A stretch of 64,000 nucleotides of DNA from Oxalobacter aliiformigenes. Lineage in GTDB: Bacteria > Pseudomonadota > Gammaproteobacteria > Burkholderiales > Burkholderiaceae_D. A program made the position numbers and the translations under genes. The notes under the pieces were generated by a model, which was given only the letters and a program-made list of their open reading frames with translations, did not search any database and was not told the origin of the DNA. This document shows, piece after piece, positions 8,984-18,213 of this stretch; positions within the stretch are counted from its first letter, which is position 1, and each line of letters starts with the position of its first letter. The DNA is taken from the NCBI RefSeq assembly GCF_027116575.1, contig NZ_CP098252.1, forward strand, positions 930,001 to 994,000, written 5' to 3'.

Positions 8984-9919
8984 TCATACTGGCCCGAAAA
9001 ACGTTTTGCGGGCGCGGGTGGCGGAAGCGGAAGGCGATTCGCCGAAAAAGCGCTTGTATTCCCGGCTGAACTGTTTGATGTTTTCATAGCCGACAGCCAG
9101 AGCCGCTGTCGAAATGTACTGCTTCTCGACCAGAATCAGCCTCTGCGCTTCGTGCAGCCGCAACTGCTTCTGGTATTGCAGGGGAGAGAGCAGGGTAATC
9201 TCCCTGAAGTGGCGGTAAAACGTCGAGGGAGCCATGTTTACGGTCTGGGCCAGTACCTCGACCTGAAGCGGTTCCCGGTAATGTTCTCTCAGCCACATGA
9301 CGGCACGGGCGATCCGGTTGCCCCGGGTTCCGGCCGTGTTCACCTGTCTCAGAAGTTTGCCCTGTCGTCCCGTCAGCATGCGGAAGTGGATTTCTTCGAT
9401 GATCAGCGGCGCGAGAAAGGGAATGGATCGGGGTTCGTCGAGCAGGGCGACCAGTCGCGAAAATGCATCCAGCACATCGATGTCGATTCCGGCGATGGAA
9501 ATGTTTTCCGGGGTTTCCGGTTCGGCTTCCGTGGCTGAAACGGGGGGAATTTCCCGGGCGAAACGGGCGGCGAGATACCGGTCTACCTGCAACGAAACGG
9601 AGAGAAAAGGTTTTTCGGGAGTGGCTTTCGTGTAGTAATTGACACTGGGGACATCCACGCTGTGGACGAGACATTCCCCTTCCTCGTAATGGTATTCCCG
9701 TTCCCCGAGAAACGAATTCCGCTGTCCCTGGATGACGGCCGTGATGGCGGGCGGATAGAAACAGTTTTCCGAGAGGTAATTCCAGTCCCGCCGGTAGAGA
9801 ATCAGGCCGGGAATGACGGTCGGCCAGTTGCCCGGCTCGGGCATGCGCGGAAGGATTTTTCCGGCTATCGTGCGGTTGATGGCCGCGATGCGTGTCTGTC
9901 TTTCGTCGGATCCGGTCAT
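8984..9919 (-). CDS. AraC-family transcriptional regulator
   Basis: The N-terminal two-thirds match the AraC N-terminal domain type PF06719 (IPGLILYRRDWNY, then a cupin-like GEREYHYEEGECLVHSVDVP block). The C-terminal 100 residues are an HTH_18 DNA-binding domain with two helix-turn-helix units (QVEVLAQTVNMAPSTFYRHF and ISTAALAVGYENIKQFSREYKRFFG). The product is about 311 residues from ATG 9919, where family likeness begins; an upstream ATG at 10078 is in frame but adds unlike sequence. It is divergent from the FUSC transporter gene with about 195 bases between, so it is a natural candidate regulator of that transporter, though the effector is unknown. I see no strong ribosome site at the chosen start. 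Confidence 0.85.
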   Translation of the reverse strand: MTGSDERQTRIAAINRTIAGKILPRMPEPGNWPTVIPGLILYRRDWNYLSENCFYPPAITAVIQGQRNSFLGEREYHYEEGECLVHSVDVPSVNYYTKATPEKPFLSVSLQVDRYLAARFAREIPPVSATEAEPETPENISIAGIDIDVLDAFSRLVALLDEPRSIPFLAPLIIEEIHFRMLTGRQGKLLRQVNTAGTRGNRIARAVMWLREHYREPLQVEVLAQTVNMAPSTFYRHFREITLLSPLQYQKQLRLHEAQRLILVEKQYISTAALAVGYENIKQFSREYKRFFGESPSASATRARKTFFGPV

Positions 9920-10114
9920 GATTCGGTCGGTATGTTCGGACAGGAACCGTTTTATCAGAACTGGCCGTGATTGTATACAGGTTGAGAGGATTGTGCACCC
10001 AATGAATAAAATCGTGTGTCCCGTTCGGACGGAATAAAACATATAGTTCCCATCCGGAAGCCGAATGGCGACAGGCATCCGGCTTCCGGTATGTGAACCA
10101 ATCCGTTTTTCATC

Positions 10115-12229
10115 ATGCCAAACCGGATTACGCGGGACGATATCCTTTTTTCAGTCAAGAGTTTCATGGCAGCCATGCTGGCGCTGTATCTGGCGTTCAG
10201 GCTGGGGTTGCCCCGCCCTTTCTGGTCGCTGATTTCGGCTTATGTCGTGTCGCAGCCCTTTTCGGGAGCGACCCGTTCCAAGGCCGTTTACCGGGTGGCC
10301 GGGACGGTTGTCGGAGCGGTCATGACCATGCTGGTCGTGCCGAGATTCGTCGGGTATCCCGTATTGCTGTCGATCATTTTCAGTGTCTGGATCGGTGTAT
10401 GCCTTTATGTTTCCCTGCTGGACAGGACTCCCAGGGCCTACGCTTTCATGTTGGCGGGCTATTCGGTGCCGATCATCGCCTTGCCGGTTCTGGCGGACGT
10501 TTCCGTTTTCAGCGAAGCGGCCCTGTTCGAGGCATCCCTGGCGCGGGTGGAGGAAATCGTGTTGGGGATTGTCTGTTCGGCGCTGGTTCACAGCGTCATT
10601 TTGCCCAGAGGGGTGGACAGAACCGTGCTGGAAAGACTCGATCAGGCGCTGAAAGACATCCGCCTGTGGGTACAGGAAATTCTTTCGGAAGCGCCGGCGA
10701 ACCGGACGATGGAACTGCACAGGCTTTCGCAGACGGTTTCGGAACTGAGGACGCTTTCCACCCATCTTTCATTCGATACATCCAATGTGCGCTGGACAAC
10801 CGGACTGGTGACGGAACTGCAAAATCGTTTTTCCACACTCGTGCCCGTTCTGGCGACGGTCGGGGACAGGCTGGACGTACTGAAAGCCGGATATGGCGGC
10901 AGTCTGCCCTTGCCCTGGCAGAAGGTGCTGGCGGCCATCAGTCACTGGGTGGCGCACGGCAGCGGTAGCGATCGGGGAATTGTCGTCCGCCTGCACAGGG
11001 AAATCGACCGGATCGTTCCGGAAACCGGCAGAACATCGGAGAAACAGGACAGGTTGCTCGTCAATCTGGGAATGGAACTGCAACGTCTGCTGAACGAATG
11101 CGAACGGTGTTTCGATTTGCGGCGTGCCATCGATGCCGGCATGAACGGGGACTTGCCGCTCATGGAAAAACGGAAGGCGAAAACATCCGCGGTTTCACTG
11201 TTCGTCGACCGCCGGGTTGCGCTGGTTTCCGCACTGGCCGCGGCGCTGGCGCAAGGACTTTCCTGCCTGTTCTGGATTCTTTCCGGCTGGCCGACGGGGG
11301 TCAGCATTCCGGTCAATGCCGGCATTTACTGCATGTTTTTCGCTTCGCTGGACAATCCGTTGCCGGCCATCCGCCTGCAATTCATCTATATCACCCTGTC
11401 GACGCTCACGGCGGGTCTGTATCTGCTGCTTCTGCTGCCGTCCGTCCACAGTTTCGAAATGCTGATGATGATGTTCGCGCCTTTTTTGCTGGTCATGAAT
11501 ATTCTCATGGTCAAACCGGCAACAGCCATGCGGGCTACTCCGTTCATGATGCTGACGATCTGTTCCATGACCATGTTCGATACCGGGACGGCCGACATGA
11601 CGACCTTCATCAATTCCGAGCTCAGCCAGTCGATCGGTATCGGCATGTCCCTTTTCTGCACCTGGATGTTCCGGGTCGTCAATGTCGCTTCCGTGACACG
11701 GCGTCTGGTGCTGAAAATGTGGGACGACATCGCCAGACTGGGCGATACTTCCCGGGCGCCGTCCATGATCGCGCTATCGGTCAGGATGGTCGATGGCATC
11801 AGCCTGCTGGTTCCGCGCCTGTCGCAGCTGGAAAAGCAGAAACATGTGACGGGGGTGGACGGCCTGTCCGCTGCCGGCATTCTGTCCGATCTGTGTGTGG
11901 GACTGAACATGGCCAGGCTTTTGCGGCTGGAAAGGAGACTGTTGCGGTTCGGTGTGCCGGTTCGTCCCCTGTTGCAGGCCTTGTCCGGTCATTACCGTGA
12001 CCGCATGGCGGCAAGGCCGGAAGGCGATGCCGGCATACTGGCCATGCTGGATGCGGCACTCGAAGACGTCGCGATGCTTCCCGCCGGTCCTGTCCGGAAA
12101 GCCGCTGTGGCCGCCCTGGCGGGAATACGGCGCGATCTGTTCCGCAATACGGCACCGTTTCCCGCCGGAAAATCAGCGTACGGAGAAGACGGGCATGAAG
12201 CCGGTCTTTCCGTCGCCAACGGTTCCTGA
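10115..12229 (+). CDS. FUSC-family inner-membrane transporter, AaeB/YccS-like
   Basis: This 704-residue membrane protein has the duplicated fusaric-acid-resistance layout. There is a first group of about five to six membrane segments (residues 10-155), then a long soluble helical region (about 165-365). A second membrane group follows (about 370-530), and a C-terminal cytoplasmic tail. The motif RPFWSLISAYVVSQP in the first repeat and GWPTGVSIPVNAGIY in the second are typical of FUSC proteins, which export aromatic acids and similar compounds, usually with an HlyD-type partner. No such adaptor gene is adjacent, which makes the substrate uncertain and a YccS-type role possible. It is divergent from the AraC-family gene. 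The ribosome site before ATG 10115 is weak. Confidence 0.8.
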   Translation: MPNRITRDDILFSVKSFMAAMLALYLAFRLGLPRPFWSLISAYVVSQPFSGATRSKAVYRVAGTVVGAVMTMLVVPRFVGYPVLLSIIFSVWIGVCLYVSLLDRTPRAYAFMLAGYSVPIIALPVLADVSVFSEAALFEASLARVEEIVLGIVCSALVHSVILPRGVDRTVLERLDQALKDIRLWVQEILSEAPANRTMELHRLSQTVSELRTLSTHLSFDTSNVRWTTGLVTELQNRFSTLVPVLATVGDRLDVLKAGYGGSLPLPWQKVLAAISHWVAHGSGSDRGIVVRLHREIDRIVPETGRTSEKQDRLLVNLGMELQRLLNECERCFDLRRAIDAGMNGDLPLMEKRKAKTSAVSLFVDRRVALVSALAAALAQGLSCLFWILSGWPTGVSIPVNAGIYCMFFASLDNPLPAIRLQFIYITLSTLTAGLYLLLLLPSVHSFEMLMMMFAPFLLVMNILMVKPATAMRATPFMMLTICSMTMFDTGTADMTTFINSELSQSIGIGMSLFCTWMFRVVNVASVTRRLVLKMWDDIARLGDTSRAPSMIALSVRMVDGISLLVPRLSQLEKQKHVTGVDGLSAAGILSDLCVGLNMARLLRLERRLLRFGVPVRPLLQALSGHYRDRMAARPEGDAGILAMLDAALEDVAMLPAGPVRKAAVAALAGIRRDLFRNTAPFPAGKSAYGEDGHEAGLSVANGS

Positions 12230-12468
12230 ACTTTTTTCATGAGTCTTTTCCGGTCTCGAACGGCATGAGAGCGGCATACCGGAAAATTGTCCGGCAATGG
12301 CTATGGCTGGTGCAGATCTTGCCACGAAACCGTCCGGGAAGTTTTGGGAAACGGGGTGGTCGGATTGCAGACGGAAACCTTTTCCGGAAACAGGGTACCG
12401 GCAAAAACAGTCCCCGGAAAACCCGATGCCGGTACCAAAAATTTTGATGGTAAAATGTCTCATTTAAC

Positions 12469-13305
12469 ATGTTTGCGTCAGGATTCATGACTTCATTTGG
12501 ACAGGAGTGCGATTTGGAACCGTCAGACGCCCCGTGCAGGGGGCAGGACAGGAAGTCAGGTGCCCCATATGGGAGGGAAAGTCGGGACAGGGTGTTTTCT
12601 TCTCGCGGAGTGACACGGTTTTTTTCCGTCATGGTTGCCGGTATGCTGACCGGCATGGCGCCGCTTCATGCCGCCGATATTTCCGCAGACAGCATGATGC
12701 CGGAAAAACCGGGACCGGAAATCATGGCCATTCTGGATCATTTTCCAGCCGGTTCGATCGATTCGGTCATGAAAGCCGACCGGGTGCTGGAAGTCGTCCG
12801 GATTGAAAAAGCCAATATCAAGGCCCGTCTCTATAATGAAAAACTGGAATGCAACAAAAAGTTTTTCGTTAACTGGTGTTACGAGGAAGCGGAAGAGCGG
12901 CAGCGTATCGATTCGCAGGCATTGCATATGCTGGAGGTGGAAGCGAAACGCTTCAAACGCAGCGATGACATCCGGCAGCGTGATCTGGCCGCAGATGAAC
13001 GCAGGGCGGAAAGCGAGGCAGATGCCTTGCAACGCGCTGAAAATGTGGCGGCACATGAAGCACGTGTGAAACGGGTTCAGGAAAGAGCGGCCCGGCAGGC
13101 CGCCGCGGCGAGAGGAGAGACAGCCACACCGGAAGCCAGGCATGAAGGCAACCTGATGACTCCGGCAGAGAAAGCGGAAAATGTCCGTGAATACGAAGCC
13201 AAACAGAAGGAAGCCATCAAACGACAGGAAAGAGTCCGGCAGAAAAGAGCCGAGACGCAACAGAAACGCGACAGGAAAGCGGCAGAAGAAGCGGCGGACA
13301 AATAA
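12469..13305 (+). CDS. Exported, highly charged coiled-coil protein of unknown function
   Basis: I do not recognise a family. The frame encodes up to 278 residues. Around residues 46-69 there is a signal-peptide-like stretch (VTRFFSVMVAGMLTGMAPLHA, then AD), so the mature part should be periplasmic. The mature region is rich in Glu, Lys, Arg and Ala, with two Cys about 14 residues apart (LECNKKFFVNWCYEEAEERQR), and the rest is predicted coiled coil. The start is unsettled: ATG 12469, ATG 12487, a TTG after an AGGAG at about 12500, and a GTG directly before the hydrophobic segment are all in frame, the last giving the most normal signal peptide. The gene is followed by a strong terminator, so it is probably monocistronic. 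Confidence 0.6.
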   Translation: MFASGFMTSFGQECDLEPSDAPCRGQDRKSGAPYGRESRDRVFSSRGVTRFFSVMVAGMLTGMAPLHAADISADSMMPEKPGPEIMAILDHFPAGSIDSVMKADRVLEVVRIEKANIKARLYNEKLECNKKFFVNWCYEEAEERQRIDSQALHMLEVEAKRFKRSDDIRQRDLAADERRAESEADALQRAENVAAHEARVKRVQERAARQAAAARGETATPEARHEGNLMTPAEKAENVREYEAKQKEAIKRQERVRQKRAETQQKRDRKAAEEAADK

Positions 13306-13326
13306 GCCGGAACAGACATGGTGAGG

Positions 13327-13356
13327 AAAAAAGGGCGGAAAAACCGCCCTTTTTTC
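13327..13356 (+). terminator. Intrinsic terminator after the charged exported protein
   Basis: A 12-bp stem, AAAAAAGGGCGG at 13327-13338 against CCGCCCTTTTTT at 13344-13355, has a 5-base loop. The T-run lies in the stem and continues past it. The structure works in either direction. Confidence 0.85.
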
Positions 13357-13456
13357 ATGGAAGAAATCCCGTCGCGACGAAACAGAAAAAATTGTTGCAG
13401 GAAAAAAACATCCCTGCCGACAAGGGAAACGTCCGCCAATACTTACAAACAGATCC

Positions 13457-13472
13457 GTTAATACTTATTAAC
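13457..13472. repeat. GTTAAT-type 7-2-7 palindrome, copy 3
   Basis: GTTAATA-CT-TATTAAC is a perfect inverted repeat in the 0.5 kb without a gene before the autotransporter. Its 2-base centre is the reverse complement of that in copy 4, so the two copies are in inverted orientation, 198 bases apart. Confidence 0.55.
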
Positions 13473-13654
13473 TGCCCCGTTCATCCTTTCCGGCCACAAC
13501 AGCCGGCAAAGCCAAGTCTATCAAAATTCAGGAAAAAACCGGATGCGAAATGAAACGCTCATCGGTGCCGATGGGGTTGTCACCCTAACGGAAAGAGAAA
13601 CAGATCGAAGAAAATCATCAATGAAATCATGCGCCTGCATAGTTTTCAATGCCT

Positions 13655-13670
13655 GTTAATAAGTATTAGC
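13655..13670. repeat. GTTAAT-type 7-2-7 palindrome, copy 4
   Basis: GTTAATA-AG-TATTAGC has one mismatch between its arms. Read on the minus strand it shares a 14-base identical core with copy 3. It lies 145 bases before the autotransporter start. Confidence 0.5.
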
Positions 13671-13814
13671 AGACATTTCGGGAGCAGCGGCGAACAGGCG
13701 GGGTCACACAAGACCGACAACATCTTTCGGAGAAACCGGTACCGGACAGGCCGGAGAACACGAACGAAAGGAACAGACGACCGGAAGCCGGGAAGAAGAC
13801 GATGAGGAAAGCGA

Positions 13815-16700
13815 ATGAACAGGATATATAAAGTGATCTGGAACCGGGTGCGTGGCGGATATGTGGTGGTTGGCGAGCATCAGGTGGCGAAAGGCAAATC
13901 CGGGAGGGTGAAGATGGTGCAGGCGGCCATATTGTCCGGTGCATTGGTTTTGGGGAATATGGCACTGGCGGATGCGCAGGATTTTTCCATCCCGATTACC
14001 GGAAAAGAGGCGGCTTACGACGGTATCAGGTCGGGGACAGACGGAAATTATACTTATACATTCGGGGCGGGAGACTACCTGACGATCTCCGATAGCAATG
14101 CTTCGACGGGCATCGATATCTCCGGTTCCACCCGGTCCATCGGGATCAACGGACTGGAGTTGTCCATTGGCCAGGAAGACCGGTATCCGGTTCTGAAGGG
14201 AGTCAATCTATATGGTGACGACAAGTCGTTTTCGATGGATAGCGGAAGGGTGACGGTTTCATCGGAAAACACCAGTATGACAGCGGACGCTTACGGGATT
14301 TATGTCGAGAGCAACGGGCAAACGGTCACGCTGGGTGATCTGGCCATTTCGGCCAGTGCGATTACCGGCGGGGAGAATGCCACCGCTTATGCCCTGTCCA
14401 CCAGCAATCTGGACAATACAATCGAAGGGGGCGATCTCGTTCTGACGGCCTCGGCAAAAAGTGCACAGTATGCATTTGCCAGCGGGATAACCGCCTGGCA
14501 GAATGCGGGAGATACCAGCCTTCCCGGCAGTACGATCGGTCTGAAAGATCTTTCCGTAACAGTTTCGGCCGAAGTGACCGGTGCTGATGGCGAAGCGTAT
14601 GCCGCAGGTATCAATGGCGACGATAAGAGCGAAATTCGTACGGGAAATGGTGATATTGCCATTTCAGCCAAATCGGCCAGCGGGTCGGCTGTCTATGCCG
14701 CCGGTATCGACAGCCGGAACGGTTCGGTCAGCATGGGGGATGCAACCGTGAAGGTTTTGGCGGAAGGGGTGGACAATACGGTAGCCGCCTACGGTATCCG
14801 GGCCTGGAACGACAATGACAGCGTCCGTACCGGTCACGTCGATGTGACGGTACAGGCAACGGGCGGTTCCGAAGACAACGGGTATGTGGAAGCGATAGCC
14901 CTGCTGGCCAATGGCGGGGAAGTCAGTGTGGTCGGCGGGACGCTTGCCGCCGTTTCGGAAAAAGGCTATGTCGCCGGGGTACATGCCAATGGAGGGACGA
15001 GCGTTACACTGGGATCGGAAAACGATACCCTGAAAATCGTCGCTTCCGGAACGGATACGGCAGTCGGCATTTACGCCGGTTCCAACTCGGACGTTTTGCT
15101 CCACGGGAATGTGTCGGTTGCGTCACCTGTCGCGCTTCAGGGAGCCGGAGCGGTTACGGTGGCCAATGGAACGACAGTACTGGATGGAAGAACAGACGGT
15201 TTTACCGGTGTGCTCAATGTCCGGGGAAAAGTGGCGGTCGGCATGAGTGAAACGGAAGCCGCCGACACACTGGCATCGACGTCCGGCTCCGCTCTGATGA
15301 TCGCGGCCGGGAGCACCCTGTATGGAGCCACGACAGTCGGCTCGACAGCGACGGGAACGGCCGGAACAGGAAGCAGCCTGACTGTCGGCAGCGACGGAAC
15401 CCTCATTATCAAAGCCGGAAACGGTTACAACGGAACCGATCCGCTGGTGACGGTCGATAAAGCCGCGATGGATGCCTCATCCACCCTGAAACTCGTCAAT
15501 ACCGCAGCTATCGCCGACAATACAACCATCTTTAGTTTCCGGGATGGAACAGGACCGGCATCCTGCCGGCTGGAAACGGATAACCTGCTGAAAGTCGTCC
15601 GGGACAACAAGCTCGTCACCACAAGCGCGACGGATGCGTTCGGCGGATCGCTGGCTGCGTCGGGAGTCATTGACGAAGCTTTCGGTTCGACCGGAACGCT
15701 GGCAAGAGAACGCATTGTCACCATAACGACGGATACGACGGCACAGACCGCTGCCAAAACCCTCAATAAAATCGCCCTGATGGGAACTGCCGGAGCGGCC
15801 CAGGCGGTATCTGTAAACACGGCAGGAGTCCTGTCGGATACTCTGGAAAGACATGGAAGCCGGCTGAGAGGTTACGACCACCGTCAAAAAGGGGCCGACC
15901 TGTGGATAGATCTGAACGGCCACGCCAGCAAGGCAAGCCGTTACAGCGCCGGCAATACCCGTTACGGTTACAAAAGCGAAATGGCCGGAGCGACGATCGG
16001 TATGGACTGGGCACATGGAAACGGGTTCACCACAGGCGCGGCTTTGAGCTTCGGAACCGGGACGGCCCGGGGACAGGGAAACGGCGGCGGGACCCACAAC
16101 GAAATCGACTACTGGGGATTTCATCTCTATGGGATCTATACCCATGACCCGTTCAATCTGATCGGTCATGTCGGCTATCTGGAAACTTCCAATGAAATCA
16201 GACAGCTGGGCTACAAGGGCGAACCGGATGTGAAAACGTTTTCCGCCGGATTGAGAGTGGAAAAACCGTTGGCCCTCAATGAAACCGTGACTGTCATGCC
16301 TCACGTCGGGCTGCGCTATCTGCATATCGACATGGACAGCTTTTCCGCCGGTGGCTTCCGTTACGGGGCGGATAAGGCCGGATTGATCCAGACCCCGGTC
16401 GGCGTGGCGTTGAACGGAAGCCTCAAAACCGCAAACGGCATGCAGGTCAAACCGTTCATCGACATCACCATCACACCGGCGTTCGGCGACAGAAAAACAG
16501 ACAACCGGTTCGGCATGGAAGGAGGCTGCGTCACCGATACCCTGAGTACCCGGATAGCGGGAGATACCCTGTATATAGCAAGAGCCGGCGTGGAAGCGAG
16601 CCACCAAAACCACAGCTTCGGGCTGAATATCGGTGTGGGAAGCGGAGACGACGGGCGCATCGATCAGGAACTCATGGCCCGATATCGTTACAGCTTCTGA
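13815..16700 (+). CDS. Type Va autotransporter with extended signal peptide
   Basis: This 961-residue protein begins with the extended signal peptide region of large autotransporters (MNRIYKVIWN at the start), followed by a hydrophobic segment ending near residue 54 (ALADA, then QD). The passenger (about 55-690) is Gly/Ser/Thr/Ala-rich with short repeated units built around alternating turns, as in beta-helix adhesins. No protease or other catalytic motif is apparent. The last 270 residues form the autotransporter beta-barrel, with alternating strands and the C-terminal aromatic signature RYRYSF. The protein should be inserted in the outer membrane with its passenger exposed. Its upstream region carries two inverted palindromes, which suggests switchable expression. 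An adhesin role is inferred from architecture only. Confidence 0.88.
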   Translation: MNRIYKVIWNRVRGGYVVVGEHQVAKGKSGRVKMVQAAILSGALVLGNMALADAQDFSIPITGKEAAYDGIRSGTDGNYTYTFGAGDYLTISDSNASTGIDISGSTRSIGINGLELSIGQEDRYPVLKGVNLYGDDKSFSMDSGRVTVSSENTSMTADAYGIYVESNGQTVTLGDLAISASAITGGENATAYALSTSNLDNTIEGGDLVLTASAKSAQYAFASGITAWQNAGDTSLPGSTIGLKDLSVTVSAEVTGADGEAYAAGINGDDKSEIRTGNGDIAISAKSASGSAVYAAGIDSRNGSVSMGDATVKVLAEGVDNTVAAYGIRAWNDNDSVRTGHVDVTVQATGGSEDNGYVEAIALLANGGEVSVVGGTLAAVSEKGYVAGVHANGGTSVTLGSENDTLKIVASGTDTAVGIYAGSNSDVLLHGNVSVASPVALQGAGAVTVANGTTVLDGRTDGFTGVLNVRGKVAVGMSETEAADTLASTSGSALMIAAGSTLYGATTVGSTATGTAGTGSSLTVGSDGTLIIKAGNGYNGTDPLVTVDKAAMDASSTLKLVNTAAIADNTTIFSFRDGTGPASCRLETDNLLKVVRDNKLVTTSATDAFGGSLAASGVIDEAFGSTGTLARERIVTITTDTTAQTAAKTLNKIALMGTAGAAQAVSVNTAGVLSDTLERHGSRLRGYDHRQKGADLWIDLNGHASKASRYSAGNTRYGYKSEMAGATIGMDWAHGNGFTTGAALSFGTGTARGQGNGGGTHNEIDYWGFHLYGIYTHDPFNLIGHVGYLETSNEIRQLGYKGEPDVKTFSAGLRVEKPLALNETVTVMPHVGLRYLHIDMDSFSAGGFRYGADKAGLIQTPVGVALNGSLKTANGMQVKPFIDITITPAFGDRKTDNRFGMEGGCVTDTLSTRIAGDTLYIARAGVEASHQNHSFGLNIGVGSGDDGRIDQELMARYRYSF

Positions 16701-16725
16701 CCGGAAAAAACGGAAAGTGGAAAGA

Positions 16726-16750
16726 AAGGGAACGGAGACGTTCCCTTTTT
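16726..16750 (+). terminator. Intrinsic terminator after the autotransporter
   Basis: A 9-bp stem, AAGGGAACG at 16726-16734 against CGTTCCCTT at 16739-16747, has a GAGA loop and is followed by a T-run. It is 26 bases past the stop codon. Confidence 0.85.
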
Positions 16751-17003
16751 GTTTTTCTGTCAGGTTGGCGAAAACGGCGTTGCAGCAGGGGCGTCCTGAC
16801 GGGAATGGATACCGGTTGCGGAAAGGAAGATGTCCGGTATGGGGACCGTTCGGGATGGGGCATGTTCCCCATTTCGGGGATGAAGAACCGGACGCTAAAA
16901 TGATCCGTGATGTTCTTCCGGCCGGTTTTGGGGGATGCTGTATGAAACGTTTCCGGGTTATGCCGGTACCGATTGCGGTGTTTTTTTCTGGGGAGTGTTT
17001 GCG
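16751..17003. other. Short intergenic stretch
   Basis: Between the autotransporter terminator and the DJ-1 remnant I see no gene; only the GGGGAG ribosome site near 16991 is notable. Confidence 0.3.
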
Positions 17004-17267
17004 ATGGATAAACCGAAGGTGATGGTGATGCTGGCTCCGGGGTTCGAAGAAGGGGAAACGGTCACGATTCTGGATATTGTGCGTCGTGGCGGGTTTGCGG
17101 CGGACAGTGTGCGGTATGTCGCGGATGTAGTCGTACGTGACGGGAAGATGATTGCCAGCCGTGCTCCGGGGGCGGTTTTGCCGTTCGCTTTTGCTCTGGT
17201 TGATGCATTGGGAGGCGACAGCGCGCCGATCAGGAAATCCTTTCTGTATGACGAAATGAAAGCGTAG
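17004..17267 (+). pseudogene. DJ-1/PfpI family gene with large internal deletion
   Basis: The first 37 residues (MDKPKVMVMLAPGFEEGE to DIVRRGGFAADSV) match the N-terminus of YajL/DJ-1 proteins. The last 47 (VVVRDGKMIASRAPGAVLPFAFALVDAL) match their C-terminal part. Family members are about 180-190 residues, but this frame has 87. Roughly 100 residues, including the nucleophilic-elbow cysteine, are missing between the two parts without a frame break. The ribosome site (GGGGAG before ATG 17004) survives. I infer an in-frame deletion that leaves a probably inactive remnant. A genuine short protein is less likely because both halves align to the same full-length fold. It stands alone, with no operon partner. 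Confidence 0.7.
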
Positions 17268-17512
17268 CCTGATGGCGTGAAAGAGGTATCAGGACAATAG
17301 GCGGTGTGTCCGTCTGACTGTAGCTGGCAGATATGACGGGACAAGGCGTTTCGGCGGTTTGGGCAGGGCAGGATGCAAAAAAAATGGAGGATTGCCGTCC
17401 GACAGACGGTACCGGCAGGATGTTTCCACCGTATGGTTATGGTCGGCCGGCTCCGTAAAAACGGGATCCGGTGCCCGGGCAGCATGTCGCCGGTTTGGCG
17501 TATAAAGGAAGG

Positions 17513-17551
17513 ATGAGAGAAAAAACAGGGCGCTTCAGGAAGGGAAGCGCC
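17513..17551 (-). terminator. Intrinsic terminator of the pgaBCD operon
   Basis: On the minus strand the stem GGCGCTTC (plus 17544-17551) pairs with GAAGCGCC (plus 17529-17536), followed by CTGTTTTTTCTC. It lies about 110 bases past the pgaD stop. The remaining bases between 17268 and 17661 show nothing else. Confidence 0.7.
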
Positions 17552-17661
17552 TGAATTTTCCCATGGAAGATACCGGTTTCACCGGTTCGTGGTCGGGGTG
17601 TGGCGGGAAGGATAAAACGGGCCGGGCCCGTTTCGCCTCTTTCCCGGACCGGCCGGCAGGA

Positions 17662-18213
17662 TCAGTTGGATGTCGCCAGCTGGACAGTCGGGCCGGACAA
17701 GAATTCCGGATTCATGTTTCTGTCCATGTCCGTTTTTTTCCGGGCAGGCAGTGTCGTGGCATGGTATCTGACACCGGTGATGTTTCCGGCGTCATCGAAC
17801 AGGCAGGTCATGATTCCTGTCTGCTGCATGCGCCGGATTTCAGCTGTATCCAGACCGCAGAATCCGGCTGTTTCATCCAGACTGACCGGTACCGGACGGG
17901 TCGTGCGTCTGTTGCGGCTTCCCTGAAAGCGCAGCTTGTTATACAGTGCCCACAGCAGGAAGGCACAGACGAATCCGCCGATTACGGGGAAGTACCGCGA
18001 CATGACGGTCTTGATCGCCAGAATGTCCTTGTAATCGATGATGTTCGAAAACAGGGAGTAATCGATTGTCCAGCTGCACAGCGCAAAGAATGTGGAAAGG
18101 ATGTAAAGCAGGACACCCCAGAACAGGATCGGCAGGAATATTCCCAGCGCTTTCTGTCCGGCCGACTGTTTGTGTTTGTAGCATACGATCAGGTTTTTTG
18201 GATCAATTACCAT
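17662..18213 (-). CDS. pgaD: Poly-N-acetylglucosamine synthesis accessory protein PgaD-like
   Basis: This 183-residue inner-membrane protein has two hydrophobic segments (about residues 22-48 and 73-92) separated by a short loop, as in PgaD. PgaD pairs with the PgaC glycosyltransferase and, in E. coli, is the point where cyclic-di-GMP binding activates polymerisation. The C-terminal half here is longer and more polar than in E. coli PgaD. Sequence conservation in PgaD is low, so the name rests on topology plus position. Its start overlaps the 3' end of pgaC by seven bases (18207-18213), a coupling typical of one operon. A terminator follows. Confidence 0.7.
   Translation of the reverse strand: MVIDPKNLIVCYKHKQSAGQKALGIFLPILFWGVLLYILSTFFALCSWTIDYSLFSNIIDYKDILAIKTVMSRYFPVIGGFVCAFLLWALYNKLRFQGSRNRRTTRPVPVSLDETAGFCGLDTAEIRRMQQTGIMTCLFDDAGNITGVRYHATTLPARKKTDMDRNMNPEFLSGPTVQLATSN

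Larger units (their letters stand above)
13357..13814 (+). promoter_or_regulatory. Autotransporter upstream region
   Basis: These 458 bases hold no gene. They contain the two inverted GTTAAT palindromes that enclose about 180 bases, and a GAGGAAA ribosome site at about 13803-13809. A TTGTCA around 13588 is a possible -35 box, but no good -10 follows at normal distance in the present orientation. Confidence 0.4.
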
